Assembly: GCA_011947345.1 (NCBI GenBank)
Contig: JAAVTG010000008.1
Location: forward strand, 21,427 to 85,426
Direction of reading: 5' to 3'
Length of the DNA stretch: 64,000 bases
DNA from: Phytophthora quininea
Lineage: Eukaryota > Oomycota > Peronosporomycetes > Peronosporales > Peronosporaceae
Shown: positions 23,859-35,248 of the stretch, piece after piece
Numbering within the stretch: position 1 is the stretch's first letter
Layout of the letters: each line of letters opens with the position of its first letter
The notes under the pieces: generated by a model
What the model saw: the letters and a program-made list of their open reading frames with translations, nothing else
Told to the model about the DNA's origin: nothing
The model's database searches: none
Program-made: the position numbers and the translations under genes

Positions 23859-25128
23859 CTATTGTTGTTGGAATTCCTGCGCAAACACACCGATGAGGCG
23901 CACAAGTTCCTTTTGCAGGCCACTGTTCTGGGTGGCAACAAAGGCCTGTACGGCACTCTGCTCGCTGGAAGTGCTCGGCTTCTTGGTCAGACTGCACGAG
24001 ATCTGTCCACAACACGGTAAAACATTGAGTTGGCGTATCCTTCCCCATCATAAGAGACCATATCTCGCTCACCTCGTAGTCCCCGTCGTTTGAAATGTCG
24101 TTCATGGCGTATGATCCCTTGCAGGTGCTGCCGCCGCTGATCGAGATCTCGAACGGCAGCTTAAGTTAAAGTCGAAGAGGTATCGCTTCTTACCACGTAC
24201 GACGCAGATGCTAGCATCACCAGAGATCTTCTCCGGCGCCTTCAAAGTCGCCTGGAGATTTCCCTCCGAGTAGGTTGCACCCGTAAATACCGCACTCCAT
24301 TGCTCCTCCGCCCACTTGGTCACCACTCGCTCCTCAAATGTACCAGCCGAGTTCCATGCTGAGCCTTCATTTGACACAGGAGCTGCAATCTACTCACAAA
24401 GTAAAAGGATCAGCACAGCACTCCAACCTCCTACAAGGAAGCATCCTACAAGGAAGCAATACTCACCGGCTTGGGCTCGATCTTCTGCGGCGCAATGTCT
24501 CCAATCAGACTCTTCTCTTCTTTGGACAGCTCCCGGTGGAAGTATGGCATCCCGTTCTTGTAGCCGCGCATGTCTTCAGGCAGATCCGGTTCATCCGCCA
24601 CCACCACCGACGACGCATTGCTCTTTTTAGGTTTAGAAGCTGGTGCACTGGTCGTCGAGCTGCTAGAGCTTGTAGGGGACTTGGTCGGCGTCCGATGCGG
24701 GGGCTCTGCCTTCTTGGGGGTTCAGGCTTCTTGCAGATGCGCTTGTGGAACTGCCAGTCGCTGGCCTGGCACTTGCGCGCGCAGTAGACGGCCTTCTTGC
24801 ACACCGAGCACTTGAGCTTGGCGCCAGGCTTGCTGCAGTTGCGGCATGTAGCTGCGGTGGGCGCCACCTTGGGCTCCGAGCGGGGCTTCTTGCTCTCGTC
24901 CTCCAGGTCCTTGCCGATGTCCTTAAAGCGAGAGTAGTCGTTGACGTCCACCTTGACCTCCTGCGAGCGCTCGATGAGCGAGTTGGCGTCGAAGTCGTCG
25001 CCGGTGGACAGAGGGGACGGGTCCCAGCCCACGTTAAGACTCTTGGCGTCGGTAGGAGGCACGGACGTCGCCATCGCTTGGGTCGCTTTTGCGAACTGAG
25101 TCGGCAGCCGTTTCTGTACCTCCTCCAT
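23859..25128 (-). CDS. MYND zinc-finger protein with an AHA1 N-terminal-like domain
   Basis: From the start at 25128: an acidic N-terminal region; a MYND finger at about residues 90-130 (CRNCSKPGAKLKCSVCKKAVYC..., with the C-x2-C, C-x2-C, C-x3-C and H-x3-C pattern); a Ser/Lys linker; then a domain resembling the N-terminal domain of activator of Hsp90 ATPase (W-N-x-A-G-T-F-E-E-R near 24350, then SGDASICVVRGKKRYLFDF and GDYEISCSL). It ends FAQEFQQQ before the TAG at 23859-23861. A 70-nt intron lies at about 24009-24080 and another near 24400-24475. Two 1-nt frame changes occur, one in a C5 run (24716-24720 plus strand) and one near 24162. A role as an Hsp90 co-chaperone adaptor is inferred from the domain only. 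It converges on the PUMY/PfkB gene. Confidence 0.65.
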
Positions 25129-25177
25129 CGAAGATTCTGGAAATGGCTACAAAAGGCAACTAGTTGACCATCACTCT

Positions 25178-26943
25178 TTATGGCAAGGATATTAGGCTAC
25201 TGGAAGGCGTCTTCAGGTCTTCCAGCCTCTCGGCAGCGTGGCGCGTGAGCGGAATGAGGACGGACTCGATGGAGAGACCGACTAGATAAACGGCCACAGC
25301 GGCCATGAAGCACAGTCGGTAGCCGAACGCGTCCACGATGATGCCGCCGAGCACGGCACTGCCCGCCCAGGAGGCCGCAGTCAGCTCTTCTACGGCGTTC
25401 CATCGGGCGCGGTGGGACTTTGGAACAAAGTCCATGAGAATCGACCGGCGCAGTGGCTCCGTGCACTGCATCAGCGCCCCGTGCGCTACGAACAGCACAC
25501 TTTGGTCCTCCACGTCGTGGGAGACGGCCATCAGCAGCAAACTAAGCGTGCCAAGCGCGCGGGTGACGACAATGATCGGCATTCGTCCCGTGGAGTTGGA
25601 TGCCATCTGCGCTAAAAACGACAGCAGCGCCGTGCACAGCGGCTGGAGGGCGAACTGAGTCTGCACTCGCACAGGTGAGAGATCGAACTCTTGTAAGAAG
25701 AAGAGCGGGAAGAACGCCGTGACGAGGCCTGTGCCGTTGCTCACGATAAAGTCCGACACAAACAGCAAGAACGGCACGTGAGCTGCGTCGAGCATCTCGC
25801 AACACGCAGACACGGGACGAACTGGTGTGTTGTCTCCTTCCGAGCTCAGGGTGCTGCCGCTGTAGCTGTGCCGAGCAGCGCCGAAGAAATAGCTGGTGCC
25901 TGCTGAAGGAGCTCGTCCAGAACGGAGCAGCTGAGAGAACTCACTTGTCGAGGTCAAGGCCGCCCGAGTACGATCTGCCGCGGTTAGTAGCGATGCTCTC
26001 GGCGTCGCTAAATTCCGCAGTGAAGTTGCGCTCGATCGAGCTCAACTCGCGCTCCACCGCCATCACGTACTGTCGGTTCTCGAACGCCAGGTCATCATCA
26101 AATTGAAACAAAGTCACCATGGAGATCGCTGCAAGAAGCCCGCCGAAAAGCAGAACGGGGCGAAGTGCCGCTAGCGTCCAGGTGTCGCCGTACTTCCAGA
26201 GCAACAATATGGCCGTCGTGGGCCCCAGCACTAGCGCAGAGTTCCGCATGACGTACTTGAGTGTGAAAGGAGCCGATCGATGGCCCATCGGCACCGAGTC
26301 GGCAAAGAGAGCTTCCATCGCAGAGCTCTGAAAGGCGGTAAACGCTCCCCATATCCCGAAGGCGACGTATATGAGTAGCATGTCCCCCAACTCGAACGCC
26401 AACCCTGTCATCACGGAAGCTGTGAACCCGACGACACCCGCAAGAACGAGGATGCGATCTCGACGCGTGTGGTCTGCCGCATACCCGGCGGGAAAAGCAC
26501 ACAAGAGTTGAGCAAGGCCCTGGATCCCCTTGACGAAGCCGACTGGCGCGTTCGAAGCCGTCAAGATGAAGACGTAGCCGGAGAGAATTTGCTGGGAGAT
26601 GATGCTGTCGTCCACGAGGCTTGTCAGTCACGCAAGTTTTCCCTCCAAACGTCCATTATCATCGACGATCGACGCACCTGCTTGCCGACCAGTAGACCAC
26701 AGTAAAGAGGAACGCGAGCTGCACATTGTGCTCCATCAGTCCCCACGACATCTCCCGCATTGTTGTGCACGTAGATCTGCGCTCGAGGAAGAAGTTGTTG
26801 TCGAACAATCCATCGGCATTGACGGAGTCGTTTCTTGGCAGAGAATATTGGCGAGAAACGGCCTTGGGGCCAAGGCAGCAATGCAGCGTCGCATGACGGG
26901 GAGTGTGGCGCCCCTCGCCCTGTTCCGACCGGCTTAGCAGCAT
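25178..26943 (-). CDS. major facilitator superfamily transporter
   Basis: About 560 residues with roughly 10-12 hydrophobic helices in two halves. An A-motif-like loop GYAADHTRRDR follows helix 2 (about 26480). The central loop is long and charged, ending in a Ser-rich stretch. Exon 1 (start 26943, or 27039 for a longer form) ends near 26685, with an intron before DDSIISQQILSGYVFIL. The second half is 25957-25178. The two halves are in different frames around 25940-25957 and no clean GT-AG intron resolves this, so an indel is likely. The substrate cannot be told from sequence. It starts only 50 bp beyond the neighbouring MYND-AHA1 gene and is on the same strand. Confidence 0.65.
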
Positions 26944-27724
26944 GATGCAGACGGCATCCGACCAGGTACGCCTGATCCCCACGCTGTTCAACGGTGTTGG
27001 ACGAGCTTTTCCTGCCGTGGTCGACTCGACCCGCTTCAACCACCGTTCTGCCGTTGAACTTCAAGATTTACTTGCCGCGGTCGCCGTCACGAGAGTGAGG
27101 CAACGAACATGCTGGTTATTAGCACAAGGTGACTCGGTTGGTTGGTGTAGAGATTGCCTGGTGTCGCTGCGACGATAACCATTCGATCTCGCGGCGTTTT
27201 TATCGGAGCGCATGGAGCAAAGACCCGAGCTTGGACGAAGGTCCCACCTCGCTACAGTAATCATAGACTTTGAAGTTGGTGGTCGCTTGGTTTCAAGGGA
27301 CAGCTGGTAGGTGATCTCCAGCTAGCAGCTAGCAGTCAGCTTTCATTTTATGTCGGTGGTCACCAGAGGAGCTCGGCAGTGTTAGCCCCTCGCGGCGATC
27401 ACCATGAGTGATCTCCAAGACAGCAAAATGATGCAGGTCTTCCGCGTCGTTAGTTCCCGGCGATGGTGTTCGTGTTGACAAGTCCGCGGTACCTGGTGCC
27501 ACTTCAAGTTGAAGCGACCGCAATGCTGGCGCGACTAGCTCATTTCAAACGTTGCAAGGTATCCCGCAGCGTGCTTGACCGCCACAGACAGACAGGCTTG
27601 ATGGCACGAGGGACCTCGCATTTGACTTAGGTCTGGCGGCAGCACCGGCAAACTGGAGCGCCCACTTCCCAATCTCCACGGGGCAGCCCACAACTACCAG
27701 TCTTGTTGCAACAGTTGATTCGTC
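26944..27724. other. intergenic region between the MFS and GH3 genes
   Basis: Divergent promoters for the MFS transporter (minus) and the first beta-glucosidase (plus) must lie here. Only short, non-coding-like frames are present, and no repeat was recognised. Confidence 0.4.
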
Positions 27725-30088
27725 ATGTTGACCTCGTGGGTGTCGGCAATCGGAGGCTTCGCAGCGCTAGTAGCTCTTCAAGTTGCAGGCGGCCAGCCTG
27801 GTGACGACGTCTACGAGTCTCAGGCCCAAGCCATCGTCGACGGCTTCGATGTGGCGCAGGTGCTCGGCCAAATGACGCAGATCACCATCACGCAAGTTCT
27901 CAACAGCGACTACACCCTGAACGAGGACACAGTGCGCACCTACGCCAAGATGAACGTCGGGTCTTACCTCAACACGCCGTGGGGCAGCGAGGTCGATGGC
28001 AAGTGGGGTTGGAATGCCACGGAGTGGCGTGCCATCGTGACGCGCATCCAAGAGATCACCATGGAGGAGAACGGAGGACACCCAATGGTATACGGGATCG
28101 ACTCGGTGCACGGCGCCATCTACATCTCCGGAGCAGTGATCTTCGGGCAAGAAATTAATGCTGGCGCGAGCTTCAATCCCGACCTCGTCTACGAAATGGG
28201 AAGGATCACCGGTAGGGACACGGAAGCCGCCGGTATCCCGTGGATTTTCGGCCCCATTCTCGACCTCTCTCAAAACCCGCTGTGGGCGCGCACGTACGAG
28301 ACGTTCGGAGAAGACCCGTACTTGTGCTCGGTGCTAGGTGAGGCGATTATCAAGGGACTGCAGAGCAACAACCAGACGGCTGCCTGCATGAAACATTTCG
28401 TCGGCTACTCCAAAACCCCGACTGGCCACGACCGAGACGGCGTAACCATGGCCGATTTCGACTTGCTTAACTACTTTGTCAAGCCGTACCAGGCCGGAAT
28501 CGAGGCGGGGGCGATGACGACAATGGAAAACTACATCTCCATCAATGGCATCCCTGTGGTGGCCAACACGAAGATCCTCGAGGACCTCATCCGAAGCGAC
28601 CTCGGCTACGACGGCGTTGTCGTCACGGATTGGGCCGAGATTAACAACCTCAAGGACTGGCACCGCGTCGTCGATACCTACGAAGAAGCTGTGCGCTTGT
28701 CGCTCACACGAACAGCTCTCGATATGAGCATGGTCCCTTACGACACGGAGTTCATCACGTACGCTACGGAGATGCTCAACGCTTTCCCAGAGTACGAAGA
28801 CCGCTTGCGTGAATCCGCCAAGCGTATCATTAAGCTCAAGCTCAAGCTTGGGCTGTACGAGACTCCTGTGCCCGGTGCGGACAACGAGTTCCTCGTGGGC
28901 AACGACGACGACAAGGCAGTGGCCTTGGACTTGGCTCGCGAGTCGATTGTTCTCTTGAAGAATAACGACAACATCCTCCCTCTCGCCAACGGGTCCTCAG
29001 TCTTCCTAACGGGCCACTCGGCAGATAACATTGGTTATCAGTGTGGCGGCTGGAGCGTGGCTTGGCAGGGGTATTCGGGCAACGACATGTTCCCGAACGG
29101 GGTTTCTGTTCGTCAAGGACTGGAAAACGTGGTCGGCAACGACTCGTTCACATACTTTAACGGTTTGAACGCGGACGGCAGCTACACCTCTGAGGATCTA
29201 GCCACAGCCGTGGCGCTTGCGGGCCAACACGAGTACACGATCGCTGTGATCGGCGAGCACTCGTACGCAGAGAAGGCCGGCGACATTGACGACTTGGCAC
29301 TACCGTCCGGGCAAGTAGCTTACGTTGAAGCGCTCGCTGCTACGAGGACAAAGGTCATCCTGGTTTTGTTTGAAGGTCGTCCACGACTACTCGACACACT
29401 GCCCGACACCGCGACCGCTGTGGTCCATGGCTTGTTGGCATGCGAACTTGGTGGGCAAGCGATGGCGGAGATCCTCTACGGCGAGGTGAACCCGAGCGGC
29501 AAGCTCCCGCTTACGTACCCGAAGGACTCGGCCAACGTAATGATTCCGTACAACCACCGCGTGACCACCAAGTGCGTCGACGACTCCGGATCCTACGTCG
29601 ACTGCGAAATGCAGTGGGATTTTGGCACGGGGCTCAGTTACACTGAGTTCACGTACTCGGCGGTCACGTTGAGCAAGACGACCGTGTCGGGGCCAGACGA
29701 CTCCTTGACTGCGTCGGTGTTCGTGACCAACTCGGGCTCCGTCAAGGGCAAAGAGACGGTGATGCTGTTCGTGATTCAGCCGTACCGCTTGATCTCTGTC
29801 CCGGAAGTCAAAATGCTGCGCAAATTCGAGAAGATCGAGTTGGAGCCTGGAATCTCAAAGGAGGTCACATTCACCTTAACGGCGGACGACTGGAGCGTGT
29901 ACGATCCACAGATCGGCAATGGCTTCAACCAAGTCACCGAGGACGGCACGTTCGTCGTGGCGATCAAGCCCGACACGGACTGCGACGTGTACAACTCGAT
30001 CACCAACGACCTGTGCGCCTCGTTCACCCTCGACACGGGGACGGTCAACTTTGGCATTAACGAGACGACCTCGCGCCGCCGCTGGTAG
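27725..30088 (+). CDS. secreted GH3 beta-glucosidase, copy 1
   Basis: An intact, intronless frame of 787 residues. A signal peptide (about residues 1-23, hydrophobic, ending near VAGG) precedes a GH3 N-terminal TIM-barrel domain. The substrate-binding KHF lies at residues 223-225, and the catalytic nucleophile Asp at about residue 302 in the VVVTDW motif. A GH3 C-terminal alpha/beta sandwich follows (ESIVLLKNN near residue 405, the conserved ELGGQAMAEILYGEVNPSGKLPLTYP block near residues 580-610). A fibronectin III-like end has NxGSVKGKETVMLFV and DDWSVYDPQIGNG. Members hydrolyse beta-glucosides from plant cell-wall cellodextrins or phenolic glucosides. It is first of four tandem copies on the same strand; the stop is followed by a 480-bp spacer and a hAT element. 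Confidence 0.92.
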   Translation: MLTSWVSAIGGFAALVALQVAGGQPGDDVYESQAQAIVDGFDVAQVLGQMTQITITQVLNSDYTLNEDTVRTYAKMNVGSYLNTPWGSEVDGKWGWNATEWRAIVTRIQEITMEENGGHPMVYGIDSVHGAIYISGAVIFGQEINAGASFNPDLVYEMGRITGRDTEAAGIPWIFGPILDLSQNPLWARTYETFGEDPYLCSVLGEAIIKGLQSNNQTAACMKHFVGYSKTPTGHDRDGVTMADFDLLNYFVKPYQAGIEAGAMTTMENYISINGIPVVANTKILEDLIRSDLGYDGVVVTDWAEINNLKDWHRVVDTYEEAVRLSLTRTALDMSMVPYDTEFITYATEMLNAFPEYEDRLRESAKRIIKLKLKLGLYETPVPGADNEFLVGNDDDKAVALDLARESIVLLKNNDNILPLANGSSVFLTGHSADNIGYQCGGWSVAWQGYSGNDMFPNGVSVRQGLENVVGNDSFTYFNGLNADGSYTSEDLATAVALAGQHEYTIAVIGEHSYAEKAGDIDDLALPSGQVAYVEALAATRTKVILVLFEGRPRLLDTLPDTATAVVHGLLACELGGQAMAEILYGEVNPSGKLPLTYPKDSANVMIPYNHRVTTKCVDDSGSYVDCEMQWDFGTGLSYTEFTYSAVTLSKTTVSGPDDSLTASVFVTNSGSVKGKETVMLFVIQPYRLISVPEVKMLRKFEKIELEPGISKEVTFTLTADDWSVYDPQIGNGFNQVTEDGTFVVAIKPDTDCDVYNSITNDLCASFTLDTGTVNFGINETTSRRRW

Positions 30089-30568
30089 ACGGCGCTCCAC
30101 CACAGGATTTTGTAGACAGCACGATACAGAGTATGTGCAGGTGTCTTCAGGTATTGAATGGACATATTGTCTGCGTCGTCTTGAACTGCTGTTTACAGGG
30201 TTCCCAAACCATTGTTGTGTTTTGAAGTTCACGACAATGGCGACTGCGAAATTGCGGCAGCTGGATCGGATACTGTGCGGTGGGGAAAGCCTTCAAGGAC
30301 GAAAGCTGCTCGTTCCAACCAACTAGACGTTGGAGAAGTACTATCGTCGTCGTAAATTCCTTGCAGTAATTGCCTCTCCGACGTTCAAACAGTATCGCCT
30401 TGACCATTAGTACGGCAAACATGCGATGCTAAAAGTTTGGGTGAAGAAAATAAGAAAATCTCTTCAAAGAGAGCCAACATGCCAACAACTTGTTCAGACT
30501 CTTTGGGTATTATAGTCACGAGCAGACATTGGACTGTTCGTCAGTCCAAGGCCTGCAGGCACAAGTCG
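30089..30568. other. spacer between GH3 copy 1 and the hAT element
   Basis: No gene recognised; it presumably holds the 3' untranslated region of GH3 copy 1. Confidence 0.35.
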
Positions 30569-30576
30569 CAGATCGG
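30569..30576 (+). repeat. 8-bp target-site duplication, left (CAGATCGG)
   Basis: CAGATCGG directly precedes the left inverted repeat and recurs exactly at 32014-32021. The 8-bp size is the hallmark of hAT insertions. Confidence 0.85.
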
Positions 30577-32013
30577 CAGGCATGCTCAAACGGGGCATTT
30601 TGAAAGTCGATGGGATTTGATGTAAAATGGGCAGAGTTGGGAAACTTCAAAGGGGCATTGCACAGGAAATGTATTGAATTGCCAGAAAACCCTAAAGGGC
30701 ACTAGCTTACGCATGGAAATGTACGTGAGGTTAGCCTACGTACGCTCTGTTGGATCAGAAACTCACTGTTGTGCTATAACCTTCTTGCTTGACTCCAATC
30801 TGTCTGCCAGCTCCATGACTTCGAAGTATTGACGCGCTTGCAGTTCTTCTGTGGACCAGCTACACCGTTTAGCGTACTGAAATCCCCTTCCACAGTATGG
30901 GTTCCTGGAGCAATACTTGCGAGACCAACAGCAAATTCGATGAGCGCTCCAAATTCACCACAAGGTTCGACTTTAGCCCACGCGTCTTCAAGCGACAGAT
31001 CACCTTGATCCTTCACCTTTATGCAAACATCACGCTTTAGCTTGTATTCGTGGATCAGGTTCTTGCGCTGGCTCCAGATCTCCTCGGTTGCCGATTCACC
31101 TAGGTATTCTTGCAATTTTGCTGAATGAGCGATCAGCAGACGACGGAACGCTCCATCCGTACACTTCACGATGTCAATCGACCTCGTTGGAGGCGCATCG
31201 CGGGCTTCTGCTGCAATATCGAGCTTGATATCGGTAATTCCGTCGATCATCACGGTCTGAGCTGTAGTAACAGCTTCCACCAAGTCTTGCTGACTCGTTG
31301 ATTGCTGGGATTCAGTCGGTTCATTTACTTCATTGAGTTGTGGTATGTCTTCATCCTCGTGGAAACTCGGGGTATCTTCGTCTACCATGTCCGCCAGATG
31401 CGCTGAAACTTCCAAAGCCTCTTCGCCATCTTGATGCTCGTGGATGTTTGGTTGGTCCAGAGCCATGCCAGCGAAACCCACTTCAGCTCCTTGACGGCAT
31501 GTATGAACATTGTGGTGTCCCGTGGCAATCTTGTCGAAAAGGTCTCTTGAGTGAAGGCAGCATCACGGTTAATGCTCAGAGACCTTTGGTGAATCGACAG
31601 TTGGCTCACCTTCGTCATTTCGCTTTCAAATTTCAACGCCAGTGATAAGTGGAGTTCATTCAGAGCAGCGTATTGTTCGCGCATAGTAACCGTTTTATAC
31701 TGCAGCTTGCGAAAGCAGGCGCGGATCTTCTCGGTCAACTTGCAGACCACAAATAGGCACAACCACCATGCGTCACTCGATTTCGTGTTAGCCTTTTCGT
31801 CTTGGAGAATCCCAAGACGAACGTAGTTCTTCAACAGAAAGTGGCATGCATCGTGTATCAACTCCCAACGTGTCGGTATGTAGGTAACAGCAAATGTTGG
31901 CTGGAGAACTCCTTCAACAGCCTAGAATCCGAGCGGCAAAATGGGCACTCCTGGAGAGTTTCAAAAGGGTTTTTGGCTTTTTATGTGCATAATGCCCCGA
32001 TAGAGCATGCCTG
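30577..32013 (-). mobile_element. 1,437-bp hAT-type DNA transposon, non-autonomous or decayed
   Basis: The left end reads CAGGCATGCTCAAACGGGGC and the right end, in reverse complement, CAGGCATGCTCTATCGGGGC. Eleven terminal bases are identical, then about 80% over some 25. Perfect 8-bp CAGATCGG duplications flank the element. Inside, the minus strand holds a frame-broken coding region (30774-31861) with the ASIAPGTHTVEGDFSTLNG block. From memory, this resembles the region just before the C-terminal dimerisation domain in oomycete hAT-like proteins. The intact duplication suggests fairly recent insertion, between GH3 copies 1 and 2. Confidence 0.85.
30774..31861 (-). pseudogene. hAT-like transposase-derived coding remnant
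   Basis: Two overlapping minus-strand frames (31861-31382 and 31481-30774) make one protein after a frame change near 31480. The first has SSDAWWLCLFVVCKLTEKI and a helical region. The second is acidic and then contains the VEGDFSTLN block near 30890. The catalytic DDE core is absent, so the element probably cannot move itself. The family link rests on the dimerisation-side motif and the element ends. Confidence 0.55.
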
Positions 32014-32021
32014 CAGATCGG
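32014..32021 (+). repeat. 8-bp target-site duplication, right (CAGATCGG)
   Basis: Exact repeat of 30569-30576, directly after the right inverted repeat of the hAT element. Confidence 0.85.
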
Positions 32022-32217
32022 AATCCTGATGTCAAAGGATTTGAACTCGCTCGCGGCTGCGGGAGGGTTCTTTCGTGGCCTAAAGGCGAGCCAAACCACC
32101 AGCGGGCTCAGCTTTGTCAAAACCATCCGGTGCTGCCGGTAAACTGCTCGATGGTTCCTGCCGCGACAAGGCCGCCGTATGATTTCCGGGTGGTTGGCAG
32201 GTGCATCTTTCGCTGGC

Positions 32218-32224
32218 TCACTTT
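32218..32224 (+). promoter_or_regulatory. candidate oomycete initiator (TCACTTT) upstream of GH3 copy 2
   Basis: TCACTTT fits the oomycete initiator pattern TCA-Y-T-Y-Y and lies 84 bp before the start codon. Short motif, so weak evidence. Confidence 0.35.
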
Positions 32225-32307
32225 CAATTCTCCTCACTGCCCCTCACAGGATCAGCCGCATCCATCCCCGAAGTTTTAACCTCTGATTCCGTTGAACCAC
32301 CACGCCA

Positions 32308-34684
32308 ATGTGGACGAAGACAATCGCCGGTATTGCCGCCGTTGCGACTTTGTCGGGACTTCCCGGTGCAGTGGTGACTGCCGACAACTATGACGCCAAG
32401 GCCCAGGAAATCGTCGACAAGTTCTCGATCGAGCAACTGATCGGCGAGATGACGCAGATAGACATCAGCCTCGTCATCTACCCCGAGGACAACACGCTGA
32501 ATGAGGATGCCGTCCGTACGTTCGCCAAGCAGCACGTTGGGTCGTACCTTAACACGATTTGGGACGAACCGCTAGGCAACAAGTTCGGCTGGAATGCAAC
32601 CGAGTTCCGTGACATTGTCGGCCGCATCCAGAAGATCACGATGGAGGAGAACAACGGCCACCCGATCCTGTACGGCCTTGACTCGGTTCACGGCGCCAAC
32701 TACGTCGGAGGCGCAATTATCTTTCCCCACCAAATCAATTCCGGCGCCAGCTTCAACCCCGATCTGGTCTACAAAATGGGCCAAATCACCGCCCGTGACA
32801 CACTTGCTGCTGGCATCCCCTGGGTCTTCGGCCCGATTTTGGAGATCTCACGGAACCCCTTGTGGGCTCGCACACGAGACGTTCGGTGAGGACACGTACA
32901 TGGTCACCGTCCTCGGCGAAGCTCTGATCCGAGGTCTCCAGAGCAACAATCAGACGGCTGCCTGCATGAAGCATTTCATCGGGTACTCAAAGACCCCACC
33001 GGCCACGACCGGGATGGCGTGGTGATTGACGACTTCGACCTGCTGAACTACTTCCTCCCGCCGTTCAAGGCTGCGATTAAAGCTGGGGCGATGACTGTCA
33101 TGGAGAACTACATCTCGCTCAACGGTGTGCCCGTCGTGGCGAACTCCAAGATCCTCAACGACCTACTGCGCAAGGACCTCGGTTTTGACGGGCTGCTGGT
33201 GTCGGACTGGGCGGAGATCAACAACCTCAAGGACTGGCATCGCGTTGTCGACACGTACGAAGACGCCGTTCGGCTCGCTCTCGCGCACCTCGCTCGACAT
33301 GAGTATGGTTCCGAACGACACCATGTTCATCAACTACACACAGAACATGGTGGACAGCTACCCACAGTACGAGACCCGCTTACGCGAGTCGGCCAAGCGA
33401 AGTGTCAAGCTCAAACTCCAGCTTGGACTCTACGAGACCCCTGTCCCCGGTGCGGAAAACGAGTTCCTGGTGGGCAACGACGACGACAGAACTGCCGCTC
33501 TCAACACGGCACGCGAGTCGATTGTTCTGCTGAAGAACGACAACGGAATCTTGCCTCTATCTAAACAAGCGTCGGTCTTCCTCACAGGGCACTCGGCAGA
33601 CAACGTAGGCCACCAGTGCGGCGGATGGACCGTGGCATGGCAAGGTTACTCGGGCAACGATGATGTTCGGTTGCGCAAGGGTCTTGAAGACCTGGTGGGT
33701 AACAGCTCCTTCTCTTACTTCAACGGATTGTACGACAACGGCACGTACTCCGATGCCGACCTGGCCACGGCCGTGCAGCTTGCCAGTCAGCACGAATTCA
33801 CCATTGCAGTCATCGGCGAGAAGCAGTACACCGAAAAGCCCGGTGATATCGACGACTTGGCTCTTCCTGAAGGTCAGATCAAGTACGTCGAGGCACTCGC
33901 CAACACCGGCACCAAGGTCATTATTGTGTTGTTCGGAGGCCGCCCGCGTCTACTTGGCTCGATCCCTGACAAGGCGACCGCGATAATCGACGGTCTCCTG
34001 CCGTGCGAGCTCGGAGGACAAGCGATGGCTGAAATCTTGTACGGCGATGTGAACCCGAGCGGAAGGCTCCCAATCACGTACCCCAAGGACGAGGCCAACG
34101 TCGCGATCCCGTACAACCACCGCGTGAGCACTCAGTGTGCCTACGACCACTGCTGGATGCAATGGGATTTCGGCACAGGTCTCAGCTACACGCAGTTCAG
34201 CTACTCACCGGTGGCACTTAGCAAGTCGACGGTCACTGGCGCTCAGGACTCTGTCACTGCCACTGTGACCGTCACCAATACGGGATCTCGCGCCGGTAAG
34301 GAGACGGTCATGCTGTTCCTCACGCAGCCGTTCCGGTTGATCTCAGTCCCCGAAGTGAAGATGCTGAAGAAGTTCTTCAAGATCGAGCTCCAACCGGGCG
34401 AGGCCAAGGATGTGGCTTTCACGCTCACGGCCGACGACTGGAGTGTGTACGACCCGCAGATCGGAAGCGGCTTCAAGCAGGTCGCGGAAGACGGCAAGTT
34501 CGTCGTGGCTATCAAGCCGGACACTTGGTGCGACGTCTACCACAACATCACGAACCCGCTCTGCGCCGTGTTCACGCTCAACACGGGCAACGACCACTTC
34601 GACTTTGGTAATGGTAAGGTTGACACCCCTGTAACCACAGCACCAGCATCTGACACCGGAGCTGGCACCGTTCACACCAACTAG
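32308..34684 (+). pseudogene. GH3 beta-glucosidase, copy 2, with three frameshifts
   Basis: Compared with copies 1 and 3, this copy has a 2-nt loss at about 32872 (just after NPLWAR), a 1-nt loss near 32996 (in SKTP), and a 2-nt loss near 33275 (after EDAVRL). It also has an in-frame loss of four codons near 33660 (after SGND). The signal peptide (residues about 1-24), the KHF motif, the SDW nucleophile block (33210) and the whole C-terminal sandwich remain readable. The sum of losses leaves the last two thirds out of frame with the start. None lies in a long homopolymer, so genuine pseudogenisation is more likely here than elsewhere. The end at 34684 has a Thr/Ala/Pro-rich tail. Confidence 0.75.
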
Positions 34685-35183
34685 GAGACTACTGTCCTAA
34701 AGAGCAAGTTTGTAAGTTCTGCATGATTACCGATGAAGAGATAAAGAGATCAATCAGCTGAGAGGCACCTCAGACGACGGCTTCATGCTTACTCGCACTG
34801 CTGAAGTAGTACTATCAAAGTTGATTGAGCTATGATTTGAATTCGTGTGGGCGAGGAGCCCACCGAGACAGGCCTATCCGATGTCGTTCGTCAGCGGGAA
34901 ACTTGATATGCTTAGCGCATACAATTCATCTTAGTGTTGCGGTCCGTGTGCATTCTTGAGCCCATCCGGTATTGCATCTCTTGAAGATACAAGTCCGGGG
35001 ACGGGAAGACGTGTGGCGCGCGATTAAACAACTTGCAAACGAGTCGTAATCGATGCTCGACCGCTACGTTGATACGCATGGGCAACGCCATGCCTAGCCA
35101 GTGGATAAGCGCATGAGTTGCGGGAAACAACGGTGGAGTCATGCCGCATGACTCCACCGCTGTTTCCCCCTGCAGTTCACTTT

Positions 35184-35190
35184 TCATTTC
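35184..35190 (+). promoter_or_regulatory. candidate oomycete initiator (TCATTTC) upstream of GH3 copy 3
   Basis: TCATTTC matches the oomycete initiator consensus closely and lies 59 bp upstream of the chosen start at 35249, within a pyrimidine-rich stretch. If it is the transcription start, the in-frame ATGs upstream of it (from 35141) cannot be used. Confidence 0.45.
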
Positions 35191-35248
35191 TCCACTGCTT
35201 GGACGCAGTACATACAACCTCGGGTCGTTCGTCCTCTCACCGAGTACT

